From Candidatus Edwardsbacteria bacterium (lineage in GTDB: Bacteria; Edwardsbacteria; AC1; EtOH8), in assembly GCA_031082425.1 (NCBI GenBank), contig JAVHLB010000007.1, positions 1-64,000 on the forward strand: a stretch of DNA of 64,000 nucleotides, given 5' to 3'. The notes under the pieces are model-generated. The model was not told the DNA's origin. It saw nothing but the letters and a program-made list of their open reading frames with translations, and did not search any database. Below, piece by piece: positions 28,263 through 36,334 of this stretch. Numbering within the stretch: the stretch's first letter is position 1; every line of letters begins with the position of its first letter. The position numbers were made by a program, and so were the translations under genes.

Positions 28263-29080
28263 CGCTGGTCCGCCTTAAAAATGTTATATAGCCTGACGAA
28301 TTCATTCAGGTTCATCGTCTCAGCTCTCCGGGTAAGATCGACCTCGTCCGATATTCGTTTGCCAACCACCTTCCATTTATCATGCTGTTTAAGCACCGAG
28401 CGCAGCATCTTTCTCCTCTGGGAAAAACATAATCTTACAAAATCGAAAAAGACAGCTTCCCCCTCCATGATCACCGGCGGATTTTTATGCGGTGTTAATT
28501 TTATCACCGATGATGTTATCTTGGGCTTGGGGAAAAAGGAGCCGGGCAATACGTTGAATAATTTTTCTACCATCAGATGATATTGAACGAATACCGACAG
28601 CGAGCCGTAGTCCTTGCTGCCGGGTTTGGCTGATAGGCGGTCGGCCATCTCCTTTTGAACCATCACAATTATGCTGGCGATATGCTGGCGGCAGTCTATC
28701 AGTTTTTCCAGGATGGGAACCGTTATATTATAGGGCAGGTTGGCCACTACCCTGAATGGCCCAGCGGATTCTTTTATCATCTCATCAAGATCATATTGCA
28801 GGATATCATGATTGACGATCTTGATTTTTTCGTTTTGCCCGAACATTGTTGTCAGGGTTTCTACCAGCCGGGGATCTATCTCCACCGCCCAAACTTTGCG
28901 GCACCGGTCGGTCATCAGTGCTGTCAACACGCCCCTGCCTGGCCCGATCTCCAGCACCGTCTCGTTTGATACCAGCCCGGCAGCGTTTACGATTTTTTCG
29001 GCCACCGCCGGCGAGATGAGAAAATTCTGGCCGTATTTTTTCTGGGGAGCTAAACTTTTGTTAAATGATACGTTTCCCAC
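28259..29080 (-). CDS. rsmA: 16S rRNA (adenine1518/1519-N6) dimethyltransferase
   Basis: 273 aa (KsgA). It dimethylates two adjacent adenines in helix 45 of 16S rRNA late in 30S assembly. Motifs: KKYGQNFL, S-adenosylmethionine loop E-I-G-P-G-R-G-V-L-T (about 46-55), acidic E-I-D-P, and N-L-P-Y-N-I for base flipping (about 115-120). The start is a GTG whose G is the last base of the upstream gene's TAG stop (29080), and the downstream gene starts in its stop, so three genes are fused translationally in a row. Confidence 0.96.
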   Translation of the reverse strand: MGNVSFNKSLAPQKKYGQNFLISPAVAEKIVNAAGLVSNETVLEIGPGRGVLTALMTDRCRKVWAVEIDPRLVETLTTMFGQNEKIKIVNHDILQYDLDEMIKESAGPFRVVANLPYNITVPILEKLIDCRQHIASIIVMVQKEMADRLSAKPGSKDYGSLSVFVQYHLMVEKLFNVLPGSFFPKPKITSSVIKLTPHKNPPVIMEGEAVFFDFVRLCFSQRRKMLRSVLKQHDKWKVVGKRISDEVDLTRRAETMNLNEFVRLYNIFKADQR

Positions 29081-30465
29081 TATCCCACCACATCGTAATG
29101 TCTGACGCGGATATCGACTCCCAGCTTTTTGGCGGTCTTTTCAGCCAGTCCAATATCCACCCCTGGCATATCCATCACTGTCATCGTGGTTTTTATTCCC
29201 GCCATCCGGCATCCCCTGGCAAAGTCCAGCATCGCCGCAAAGGCTTTGCCGGAGAACCGGCTGGGGCATATCCGGTCGTAGGTCTCCTGGTCCCCGGCAT
29301 TAAGGCTGATGGAGACCTCGTCTATCAATCCTTTTAATTCGGGAATTATATCACGCCCGGCGATCAGGTTGCCATGCCCGTTGGTGTTTATCCGGACCTG
29401 GGCCTTTTTGCTTTTAAGCCAGCCGGCCACCTGTTTGACCAGATCCAGACGCAACATCGGCTCACCGTAGCCGCAGAATACCACCTCCCGGTATTTTGAT
29501 GGATCACCGATGGCATCTATCACTTCCTGAAAAGCCGGCTCCCTCTCCAGCCGTAGATTGTGCCCTTTTATGAAATCGGTCTTCTGTCTGATGCAGAACA
29601 CACAGGCATTGGTACAGCGGTTGGTGATGTTAAGATAAAGCGAGTCCCTTATTTGATAGGCGATCTTGGCCGGATCAATCCTGCCGATGTTAAAGAATTT
29701 TTTGGCATTCAGTGTGGATACCCGGCAGACGTCATCATAAGTCAGTGGCGAAAGAATCACCGCCACTCTCCTGGCAATGATCTCCAGATAGGCTGGCTCA
29801 TTGCGTTGGCCGCGGTGCGGCTCCGGGGCCAGGTAGGGGCAATCGGTTTCCAACATCAGGCTTTCCAATTCCACTGTTTTGAGAACTTCGGGAAGATGTT
29901 TGGAGTTCCTGAAGGTGACCGGCCCCCCGACTGACAGCAGGTATCCCCGGTGCTTGGCTTCTTTGGCCATCTCGGCGTCCCCGGCAAAACAATGGAGGAC
30001 CACTTTGAGACCGGGGTGGTCCTTTAAAATATCCATCACCTCCTGATGGGCGTCCCGGTCGTGAACCACCACCGGAAGATTTACGGTTTCCGCCCAGGCC
30101 AGCTGCTTTTTAAAGGCTTCGATCTGAATCTCCTTGGGTGACAGGTTCCGGTGAAGATCCAGTCCTATCTCGCCGATGGCCACCACCTTGGGATTTTTCG
30201 CCAGTTTTTCCAGTTCCCGAGATACTTCCTGGTCAAGGGTCTTGGCATCGTGGGGATGCACGCCTACTGTGGCATAGCAACAGTCGTACTTCTCGGCCAG
30301 TTCCACCGAATTGATGCTGGTCTTCAGATCGTAGCCGACGTTGATGATGTACTCAACGCCAACATCCTGCGCTCTTTTGATCACCTGCTCCTGGTCGTTC
30401 TTGTAGTCGCTTTTGGTCAGGTGGGCGTGGGTGTCGATGATTTTTATTTTATCGGGTCCGTTCAT
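29080..30465 (-). CDS. TatD-family metal-dependent hydrolase fused to a radical SAM domain
   Basis: 461 aa, two domains. Residues 1-258 are TatD: D-T-H-A-H (11-15), G-E-I-G-L-D (98-103), V-H-D-R-D-A-H (134-140), L-H-C-F-A-G (157-162) and E-T-D-C-P-Y-L-A-P (206-214), a complete metal site. Residues 270-461 are a radical SAM domain with the [4Fe-4S] cluster motif C284-x3-C288-x2-C291 (C-T-N-A-C-V-F-C) and G-Y-G-E-P-M. The linked rSAM type is known as TatD-associated; its substrate is not known to me. The stop overlaps the rsmA start by one base and the start lies within the end of the YigZ-like gene. Confidence 0.9.
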   Translation of the reverse strand: MNGPDKIKIIDTHAHLTKSDYKNDQEQVIKRAQDVGVEYIINVGYDLKTSINSVELAEKYDCCYATVGVHPHDAKTLDQEVSRELEKLAKNPKVVAIGEIGLDLHRNLSPKEIQIEAFKKQLAWAETVNLPVVVHDRDAHQEVMDILKDHPGLKVVLHCFAGDAEMAKEAKHRGYLLSVGGPVTFRNSKHLPEVLKTVELESLMLETDCPYLAPEPHRGQRNEPAYLEIIARRVAVILSPLTYDDVCRVSTLNAKKFFNIGRIDPAKIAYQIRDSLYLNITNRCTNACVFCIRQKTDFIKGHNLRLEREPAFQEVIDAIGDPSKYREVVFCGYGEPMLRLDLVKQVAGWLKSKKAQVRINTNGHGNLIAGRDIIPELKGLIDEVSISLNAGDQETYDRICPSRFSGKAFAAMLDFARGCRMAGIKTTMTVMDMPGVDIGLAEKTAKKLGVDIRVRHYDVVG

Positions 30466-30901
30466 TGACGCTCATTTTTAATATTTCAATTGCGGCATCC
30501 CGGACATGCTTGAACCGGTCTGCTCCAAGGTGCACCCCGCCATACCAGCGGGTGACCACGACGCATATATTCTCGGCCTTTTTCTGCCGCATGATCTCCA
30601 GCATCATCACCCCTGCCCCGGTTTCCTTTGACGGCGAACTATAACCGTCGTTCTTATACTCCAACAGTTTTCCCGCCTGGTCCTTTATGCGGTAAGCCAC
30701 GATATTGTGGTCGGCGGTGCGGAACTTTTTGTCCTTCAGAAGCAGTTTGAGTTTATCCTTGAAATCTTCCTCCGAAAGGACTGGGAAAGAGGTGACCGCG
30801 TACTTGGATCTTCGGTCCACTATAAAAGGGTTTATCTGATTTAAACCAGGAATGATATGCATTTTATTTATGACGGCATTGATACCCAATAAAGATATCA
30901 T
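30449..30901 (-). CDS. YigZ/IMPACT-family protein
   Basis: 150 aa from ATG at 30901 (GGTGG upstream); a second ATG at codon 14 (M-H-I-I-P) would suit family alignments better but has no Shine-Dalgarno. The IMPACT N-terminal signature is present: F-R-T-A-D-H-N-I-V-A-Y-R, Y-K-N-D-G-Y-S-S-P-S-K-E-T-G and V-V-V-T-R-W-Y-G-G-V-H-L-G. Bacterial members are about 200 aa, with a C-terminal EF-G-like domain missing here, so this is a short, single-domain version. The biochemical role is not settled; a link to translation is suggested by eukaryotic IMPACT. It overlaps the TatD-rSAM gene by 17 bases. Confidence 0.82.
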   Translation of the reverse strand: MISLLGINAVINKMHIIPGLNQINPFIVDRRSKYAVTSFPVLSEEDFKDKLKLLLKDKKFRTADHNIVAYRIKDQAGKLLEYKNDGYSSPSKETGAGVMMLEIMRQKKAENICVVVTRWYGGVHLGADRFKHVRDAAIEILKMSVNERTR

Positions 30902-30936
30902 TATACCACCAATGGTGTCAATAATTAATAATTATT

Positions 30937-30966
30937 TTGATCGGTCAACGGTATTGAAAATATATT
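30937..30966 (+). promoter_or_regulatory. Possible promoter of the Lol-like cassette
   Basis: TTGATC (30937-30942), an 18-base spacer and TATATT (30961-30966), about 80 bases before the ATG at 31049. The whole region is AT-rich, so a chance match is possible. Confidence 0.4.
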
Positions 30967-31048
30967 CATTTATTGATACTATTAAAACAATAGCTCCGGT
31001 TTATTTTAACAATGTCTGTGAATCCCAAACATCCGACGGGGTAATAAT

Positions 31049-31801
31049 ATGAACAAAACATTCGCGAGCTTGGCCCTGATCCTACTGGCCTTGAGCCATC
31101 TGTCCGGCCAGCCCGGAGACCGAGCCCGGGAGATCATCAAAAAGGTGGACCAGCTGTACCGCAGCGCCAGCAGCTATGCCCGGATGGAAATGGAGATCAG
31201 CACCCCCCACTGGCAGCGGACCCTTTCGCTGGAGGCCTGGAGCAAGGGCACCGACAAGACCTTCATCCTGATCAACTCCCCCAAGAAGGAAAGCGGCACC
31301 GCCACCCTGCGCCTCAAGAACGAGATGTGGAACTACCTGCCCCAGACCGCCAAGGTGATCAAGGTTCCCCCCTCGATGATGATGGGATCCTGGATGGGCT
31401 CTGATTTCAACAACGACGACCTGGTGAGGGAAAGCTCGATGCTGGATGACTATACTTACAAGATGATCGCTCCGGCGGAGCCGGAACCGGGAACGCTCAG
31501 CCTGGAGATGATCCCCCACGATAACTCTCCGGTGGTTTGGGGCAAGATCATCCTGACCGTAAGGGAAAAGGACTACCTGCCGGTGCGCGAGGAGTATTAC
31601 GATGAAAAGGGAAAGATGATGCGGCTGATGGAGTTCAAGGAGATCAAGGTCATGGGCGGCAAGACCATTCCCACGGTGATGGAGCTGATCCCCCAAAACA
31701 AGGAAGGCAGCCGGACGGTGATCCGTTATCTGAAGACCGATTTTGACATCCCCCTGAAAGATGATATATTTTCCCTGCGCAACCTTAAAAAGGGCCGGTA
31801 A
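31049..31801 (+). CDS. LolA-like outer-membrane lipoprotein-sorting protein
   Basis: 250 aa with a signal peptide (MNKTFASLALILLALSHLSG). The mature part matches the LolA-like fold of the outer-membrane lipoprotein-sorting type: I-I-K-K-V-D-Q-L-Y-R-S, then strands with W-S-K-G-T-D-K-T-F-I-L-I and L-R-L-K-N-E-M-W-N-Y-L-P, a Met-rich turn S-M-M-M-G-S-W-M-G-S-D-F (about 111-122), and a long beta run to the C-terminus. Such proteins accept a lipid or lipoprotein from inner-membrane permeases and carry it across the periplasm. It begins a five-gene same-strand cassette with FtsX permeases and an ATPase. Confidence 0.9.
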   Translation: MNKTFASLALILLALSHLSGQPGDRAREIIKKVDQLYRSASSYARMEMEISTPHWQRTLSLEAWSKGTDKTFILINSPKKESGTATLRLKNEMWNYLPQTAKVIKVPPSMMMGSWMGSDFNNDDLVRESSMLDDYTYKMIAPAEPEPGTLSLEMIPHDNSPVVWGKIILTVREKDYLPVREEYYDEKGKMMRLMEFKEIKVMGGKTIPTVMELIPQNKEGSRTVIRYLKTDFDIPLKDDIFSLRNLKKGR

Positions 31802-31810
31802 GGTATTCTG

Positions 31811-33022
31811 ATGATACTTAAATTAGCCCTGAGAAATATTTTTCGCCAGAAACGGCGCACGGTCTTCACGGTGCTGACCATGGTGGGCGGGTTCACCCTG
31901 GCCTCGCTGAGCATCGGCATCGCCGACGGCTCCTATAACCACCTGATAGACGTCTTCACCCGCACCCAGACCGGCCACATCCAGGTCCATCAAGGCGATT
32001 ACCTGGACAAGCCGTCTCTTTACAAGACCATAGACGGATACCAGGAAGTGGGAGAAAAGATCCAGCACGTCAAAGGCGTGGAAGCATGGTCGCCCCAGAT
32101 ATTCGCCCCGGGACTGGCTTCGTTTAACGACAAAAGCAGCGCGGTACAGATGATCGGGATAGATCCCCAGCGAGAGTCGGCCACCACCAATTTCGACAAG
32201 AAGGTCAAACAAGGAAAATTGTTCCCGGCCCAAGCCGGCCATTGGGCGGTGATAGGCAAAGGCCTGGCCCGGACATTGAATGCGGATATTGACAGCCAGG
32301 TGGTGATAGTCTCCCAGGCCGCTGACGGCTCCATGGCCAACGACATCTATACCATCTGCGGCATCATGGACAGCGGGGACGAGATGAGCGACCGGACGTC
32401 TCTTTATTTGCATATAACCGACATGCAGGAGCTGATGGTGCTGGAGGGCCGGGTCCACCAGATCAGCATCAATGTTTCCAACATCAAAAAAGTGCCGGCC
32501 GTAACCAGGAGGATACGGGAGGCGTCGGCCGGGCGCGGCCTGGATGTGGAGCCCTGGCAGGAGGTGGCCAAGACATTTTACCGCAGCATGCAGGCCGACA
32601 AACAGGGGAACGTGGTATTCCACATCATCATCATGCTGATAGTGTCCATCGGGGTGCTGAACACGGTGTTGATGGCGGTGCTGGAGCGCACCCGGGAGTA
32701 CGGGGTGCTCAAGGCCCTGGGCACCCAACCCGGCCAGATCTTCCGGATGGTGGTGATCGAGGTGATGGCCATGACGGCCATCAGCCTGGTGGTCGGCAGC
32801 CTGTTGGGGCTTCTGGCCAATTATATCTTTTCCATCTACGGTTTCAACATCCCTCCCACCGAAGTGGGCGGGATCGTGATGGATACCATGAGGTCCGAGA
32901 TCAACGCCCAGAGCTTTTACACCCCGGCCCTGCTGGTGTTCTTTTCCGCTCTGCTGGTCAGCCTGTTCCCGGCCAGAATGGCCTCAAAGATCCAGCCCGC
33001 CCGGGCCATGCGTTTACATTGA
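31811..33022 (+). CDS. FtsX/LolC-E-type ABC permease, first copy
   Basis: 403 aa: one N-terminal membrane helix (about 20-40), a periplasmic domain of about 230 residues and three C-terminal helices (about 275-300, 320-345, 370-392), the MacB/LolC/LolE layout. It begins L-K-L-A-L-R-N-I-F-R-Q-K-R-R-T-V and has the family's R-T-R-E-Y-G-V-L-K-A-L-G-T loop, which couples to the ATPase, and a C-terminal P-A-R-A-M-R. AAGGT precedes the ATG and it starts 9 bases after the LolA-like gene. It should work with the second permease (33032) and ATPase (34361). Confidence 0.92.
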   Translation: MILKLALRNIFRQKRRTVFTVLTMVGGFTLASLSIGIADGSYNHLIDVFTRTQTGHIQVHQGDYLDKPSLYKTIDGYQEVGEKIQHVKGVEAWSPQIFAPGLASFNDKSSAVQMIGIDPQRESATTNFDKKVKQGKLFPAQAGHWAVIGKGLARTLNADIDSQVVIVSQAADGSMANDIYTICGIMDSGDEMSDRTSLYLHITDMQELMVLEGRVHQISINVSNIKKVPAVTRRIREASAGRGLDVEPWQEVAKTFYRSMQADKQGNVVFHIIIMLIVSIGVLNTVLMAVLERTREYGVLKALGTQPGQIFRMVVIEVMAMTAISLVVGSLLGLLANYIFSIYGFNIPPTEVGGIVMDTMRSEINAQSFYTPALLVFFSALLVSLFPARMASKIQPARAMRLH

Positions 33023-33031
33023 CCCCAAAGG

Positions 33032-34264
33032 ATGATCAGGATGATTTTTATAAAACTCGCCTGGAGAAATCTTTTTCGCAACAAGCGGAGAACTTTGATC
33101 TCAAGCCTGGCCATCGGCTTGGGTTTGGCGGCCCTTATCCTCAGCGACGGGGTGATGTTAGGCTTGGTCCGGGTGATGGTCAAGCTGGCCACCTCCTCGT
33201 TCCTGGGCGAAGCCCAGATACAATCTGCCGATTTCCGCCGGACCCAGGATGTACAGAAGGTGGTTTTCGATCAAAACGGCGCGATCAAAGGCCTGGCTCA
33301 AGAGGAATCGGTGGATAAGTTCTCCCCCAGGGTCTTGAGCCTGGCCATGATCAGCTCCCCGGCCAATGTCAGCGGAGTCAGCCTGGTGGGGGTGGACCCG
33401 TCCCGGGAAAAATACCTGTCCCAGATAGACGAGGCCGTGGTGCAGGGGAACTATTTTACCGGTAATGACGACCGGGAGATCGTGCTGGGGCTCAAGCTGG
33501 CCGAGATACTGGAGGCCGAACTGGGGGACCGTATTGTGGTGACAGTTTCCCAGGCCCACAGCGGGGATCTTTCGCAGGAGATGTTCCGCCTCTCGGGCAT
33601 ATACGATATGAAGGACCGGACCTTGAACTCCGGCATGGCCTTCATCCGCCTGAGCCGGGCCCAGAAAATGCTGGGGCTGGGGGACAATATTCATCAGATA
33701 GCCATCAAATTCAAGGATCCCAAGACCAGCGAGAACCTGCAGCTGCCTTTCTGGGAAAAGTATTCGTCCCACGGCAACCAGGCCCTTTCCTGGATGCAAT
33801 TGATGCCCCAGGTAAAATCCATGATAGACCTTTCGCAGGTCAGCACCCTGATCATGGCGGTGATATTGATAGGTGTGGTGGCCTTTGTGATACTGAATAC
33901 TTTGTTCATGTCCATTTTCGAACGGATGTTCGAGTTCGGAGTGCTGCGGGCTTTGGGCACCAGGGCCCTCGGTATCTCCAAGTTGATACTGTTTGAGGCC
34001 GGTTCCCTGGCCGTCATCAGCATCATATTGGGAGCCCTGCTGGGGCTGGCCAGCACTCTGATCCTGGCGGCCATCGGCATCAATTACGGCGGGGCGGAAT
34101 TCTACGGGCTGACCTTCAACGAGTCCATCCGGCCCGAACTTAGAGTGATGCAGTTCATCATTTACCCATTCTGGGTCTTCATCTTCACTTTGGCCATCGG
34201 CATCTATCCGGCCATACACGCCTCCCGCATAGAGCCGGCCAGGGCCATGAGGAAAAGTTTTTAA
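33032..34264 (+). CDS. FtsX/LolC-E-type ABC permease, second copy
   Basis: 410 aa; the ATG three codons in (33041) fits the AAAGGA Shine-Dalgarno better. Same layout as the first permease: helix near 15-35, about 240-residue periplasmic domain, three helices at the C-terminus. It begins I-K-L-A-W-R-N-L-F-R-N-K-R-R-T-L and has M-F-E-F-G-V-L-R-A-L-G-T at the coupling loop. It ends E-P-A-R-A-M-R-K. The two permeases are paralogues and probably form a heterodimer like LolC-LolE, though their periplasmic parts have diverged. Confidence 0.92.
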   Translation: MIRMIFIKLAWRNLFRNKRRTLISSLAIGLGLAALILSDGVMLGLVRVMVKLATSSFLGEAQIQSADFRRTQDVQKVVFDQNGAIKGLAQEESVDKFSPRVLSLAMISSPANVSGVSLVGVDPSREKYLSQIDEAVVQGNYFTGNDDREIVLGLKLAEILEAELGDRIVVTVSQAHSGDLSQEMFRLSGIYDMKDRTLNSGMAFIRLSRAQKMLGLGDNIHQIAIKFKDPKTSENLQLPFWEKYSSHGNQALSWMQLMPQVKSMIDLSQVSTLIMAVILIGVVAFVILNTLFMSIFERMFEFGVLRALGTRALGISKLILFEAGSLAVISIILGALLGLASTLILAAIGINYGGAEFYGLTFNESIRPELRVMQFIIYPFWVFIFTLAIGIYPAIHASRIEPARAMRKSF

Positions 34265-34360
34265 AACCCGCAGGCTCGGACAAAGGCGCAAAGAACACAA
34301 AAGAAGAAGGAACAAGGTATAACTATATACCCAATTCCTGAAATCAAACAAGGATGCAAT

Positions 34361-35065
34361 ATGAAACATTACAATGATAGCAAACATATAATGACCGCCA
34401 AAGAACTGGTCAAAACGTACCAGGACAACGGTCTTCCGGTGGAAGCGGTGCGGGGCATAGATCTGGAGATATGCTCCGGCGAGTTCGCGGCCCTGGTGGG
34501 ACCTTCGGGTTCCGGCAAAACTACTTTCCTGAATCTGATCTCCGGGCTGGACAACCCCACCTCAGGGCAGGTCCGGCTGAACGGCCGGGACATCTCTCAG
34601 ATGTCAGGCAAGGAACTGTCCGATTTCCGCCGGGACAACATCGGTTTCATCTTCCAGGCCTATAACCTGATACCAGTGCTGACTGTCGAGGAGAACATCG
34701 AATACGTGATGATGCTCCAAGGTGTTTCCAAGGAAGAACGGCACCAAAGGGTGCTGGATATCCTGAAGGAAGTGGGGCTGGAGGGATACCAGGACCGCCT
34801 GCCGCCCAAGCTCTCCGGAGGACAGCAGCAGCGGGTGGCGGTGGCCAGGGCCATGGCGGCCAAGCCGTCAATCATCCTGGCCGACGAGCCCACCGCCAAC
34901 CTGGATTCCAAGACCGCCGAGACCCTGATGGAGATGATGCACCAGCTGAACCACAAGACCAAAATGACCTTCATCTTCTCCACCCACGACAAGCTGGTGA
35001 TGGACAAGGCCGAGCGGATCGTGACCATCAAGGACGGCCGGATAGACAGCGATCTGGTAAAATAG
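34361..35065 (+). CDS. LolD/MacB-type ABC ATPase
   Basis: 234 aa, one ATPase domain. Walker A G-P-S-G-S-G-K-T-T (about 47-55), the Q-loop in F-I-F-Q-A-Y-N-L-I-P, signature L-S-G-G-Q-Q-Q-R-V-A-V-A-R-A, Walker B I-I-L-A-D-E-P-T-A-N-L-D and H-loop F-S-T-H-D are all intact. The E-P-T-A-N-L-D ending marks the LolD/MacB branch that drives FtsX-type permeases. AAGGA lies 6 bases before the ATG. It is separated from the permease by 96 bases with no obvious promoter, so probably the same transcript. Confidence 0.94.
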   Translation: MKHYNDSKHIMTAKELVKTYQDNGLPVEAVRGIDLEICSGEFAALVGPSGSGKTTFLNLISGLDNPTSGQVRLNGRDISQMSGKELSDFRRDNIGFIFQAYNLIPVLTVEENIEYVMMLQGVSKEERHQRVLDILKEVGLEGYQDRLPPKLSGGQQQRVAVARAMAAKPSIILADEPTANLDSKTAETLMEMMHQLNHKTKMTFIFSTHDKLVMDKAERIVTIKDGRIDSDLVK

Positions 35066-35073
35066 GACTGCTT

Positions 35074-36276
35074 ATGAACCGCCGCATAAAATATCAGGCA
35101 GTTATGCTGGCCATATCATTGTTGATGTCTGCCGCCTGCCTGGCCGTGCAATTGGAATTTGGCGGTTATGCCAAATCATTTCTGATCTTCCAGCATACGC
35201 CCGGCGGCAGCAGAGACCGCTGGACGCTGACCAATCCCTGGGAGTTCAAGGCGTCATATATCCCACAGGACCACTTATCGTTCAACCTGTCCTACATTGT
35301 TTCTCCGCATTGGGAAAGTCCGATGTCCGGCATAGAAACATTCTACAGTTCAAGGCAATACCGAGTGAGTGATCTTAAATCGAGACTTATACCTGATTCT
35401 CCAAGCGCGGCCGGTAATCTTTCCCTTTGGCATAATCTGGACCGGGCTTATGTTCGTTTAAGTCTGAGATGGACCGATATTTTTGTGGGCCGCCAGCCCA
35501 TCGCCTGGGGCAGCGCCCGTTTTATTAACCCCACCGACGTTATCGCCCCTTATGGTTTCCAGGAATTGGACACTGAAGATCGGATCGGAGTGGATGCCGT
35601 AAGGATAAATTACCCATTGGGGCAGTTATCAGAGGTCGGGCTGGGTTATATATCAGGCAAGGATTTTAAGCCGCAAAACAGCGCCACCTATCTCCGACCG
35701 AAAGTTTATTTATTGAAGACCGACCTGGCCTTTACCCTGATGGAATTCAAAAAGCACCGGCTCTACGGGATCGATATCTCCAGGTCCCTGGGGGGCGCCG
35801 GATTGTGGCTGGAGGCCGGGTATATCGATTTTGAAGAGGCTTCCGAAGATGCTTTAAGATTATCGGCCGGCGCCGATTACCGGTTAAGCGATAGGATCTA
35901 TGCCTTCGGGGAATATCATTTCAATGGTTTCGGGGAACTGGAGGCCTCATCCTATATCAAGAATTGCGCAAAACAGGCTTACTCCGAGAATGTTGTCTAT
36001 CTGATGGCTAAAAATTATTTTACGGTCGGCTTGAATTATCAGCTGACTCCCCTGCTGAATTCCGGCACCCAGCCGATCATGAATATTGACGATAGATCCG
36101 TTGTTTTAAGCCAGCAATTCGACTATAACCTTACCCAGAACAGCTACTTGTCATGCGGATTTTATACGGGTTTGGGCCAAGTTCCGGAGATCATCCTCGG
36201 CGGAGGCAGCGTGATTAGGTCGGAGTTTGGTTCGTATTCCGATATTTATTTCGCCTCATACAGAATTTATTTTTAG
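35074..36276 (+). CDS. Predicted outer-membrane beta-barrel protein
   Basis: 400 aa with a signal peptide (MNRRIKYQAVMLAISLLMSAACLA). The mature protein is a series of amphipathic strands with aromatic ends (FGGYAKSFLIFQH, LSFNLSYIVS, AYVRLSLRWTDIFVGRQPIAWG, FTVGLNYQLTPLL) and ends in Tyr-Phe after S-Y-R-I-Y, as barrel proteins often do for BAM recognition. The I-F-V-G-R-Q-P-I-A-W-G element resembles porin-like proteins associated with lipid or lipoprotein export clusters. Placed 8 bases after the ATPase gene (AGGA before the ATG), it may be the outer-membrane acceptor or exit for the cassette. No precise function known. Confidence 0.85.
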   Translation: MNRRIKYQAVMLAISLLMSAACLAVQLEFGGYAKSFLIFQHTPGGSRDRWTLTNPWEFKASYIPQDHLSFNLSYIVSPHWESPMSGIETFYSSRQYRVSDLKSRLIPDSPSAAGNLSLWHNLDRAYVRLSLRWTDIFVGRQPIAWGSARFINPTDVIAPYGFQELDTEDRIGVDAVRINYPLGQLSEVGLGYISGKDFKPQNSATYLRPKVYLLKTDLAFTLMEFKKHRLYGIDISRSLGGAGLWLEAGYIDFEEASEDALRLSAGADYRLSDRIYAFGEYHFNGFGELEASSYIKNCAKQAYSENVVYLMAKNYFTVGLNYQLTPLLNSGTQPIMNIDDRSVVLSQQFDYNLTQNSYLSCGFYTGLGQVPEIILGGGSVIRSEFGSYSDIYFASYRIYF

Positions 36277-36289
36277 CAAACCAATAATA

Positions 36290-36320
36290 AAAAGGGACAG
36301 GCCCAGGCCTGTCCCTTTTT
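36290..36320. terminator. Bidirectional terminator between convergent genes
   Basis: AAAAGGGACAGGC pairs with GCCTGTCCCTTTT in a long stem with a very short loop, with A and T runs on either side. It separates the barrel gene (+) from the 36335 gene (-). Confidence 0.85.
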
Positions 36321-36334
36321 GGTTTTAATAAAAA

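Noticed and set aside
30849..31052. Short plus-strand frame in the divergent region before the LolA-like gene
   Set aside because: It overlaps the YigZ-like gene on the other strand, is AT-rich low-complexity and lacks a Shine-Dalgarno.
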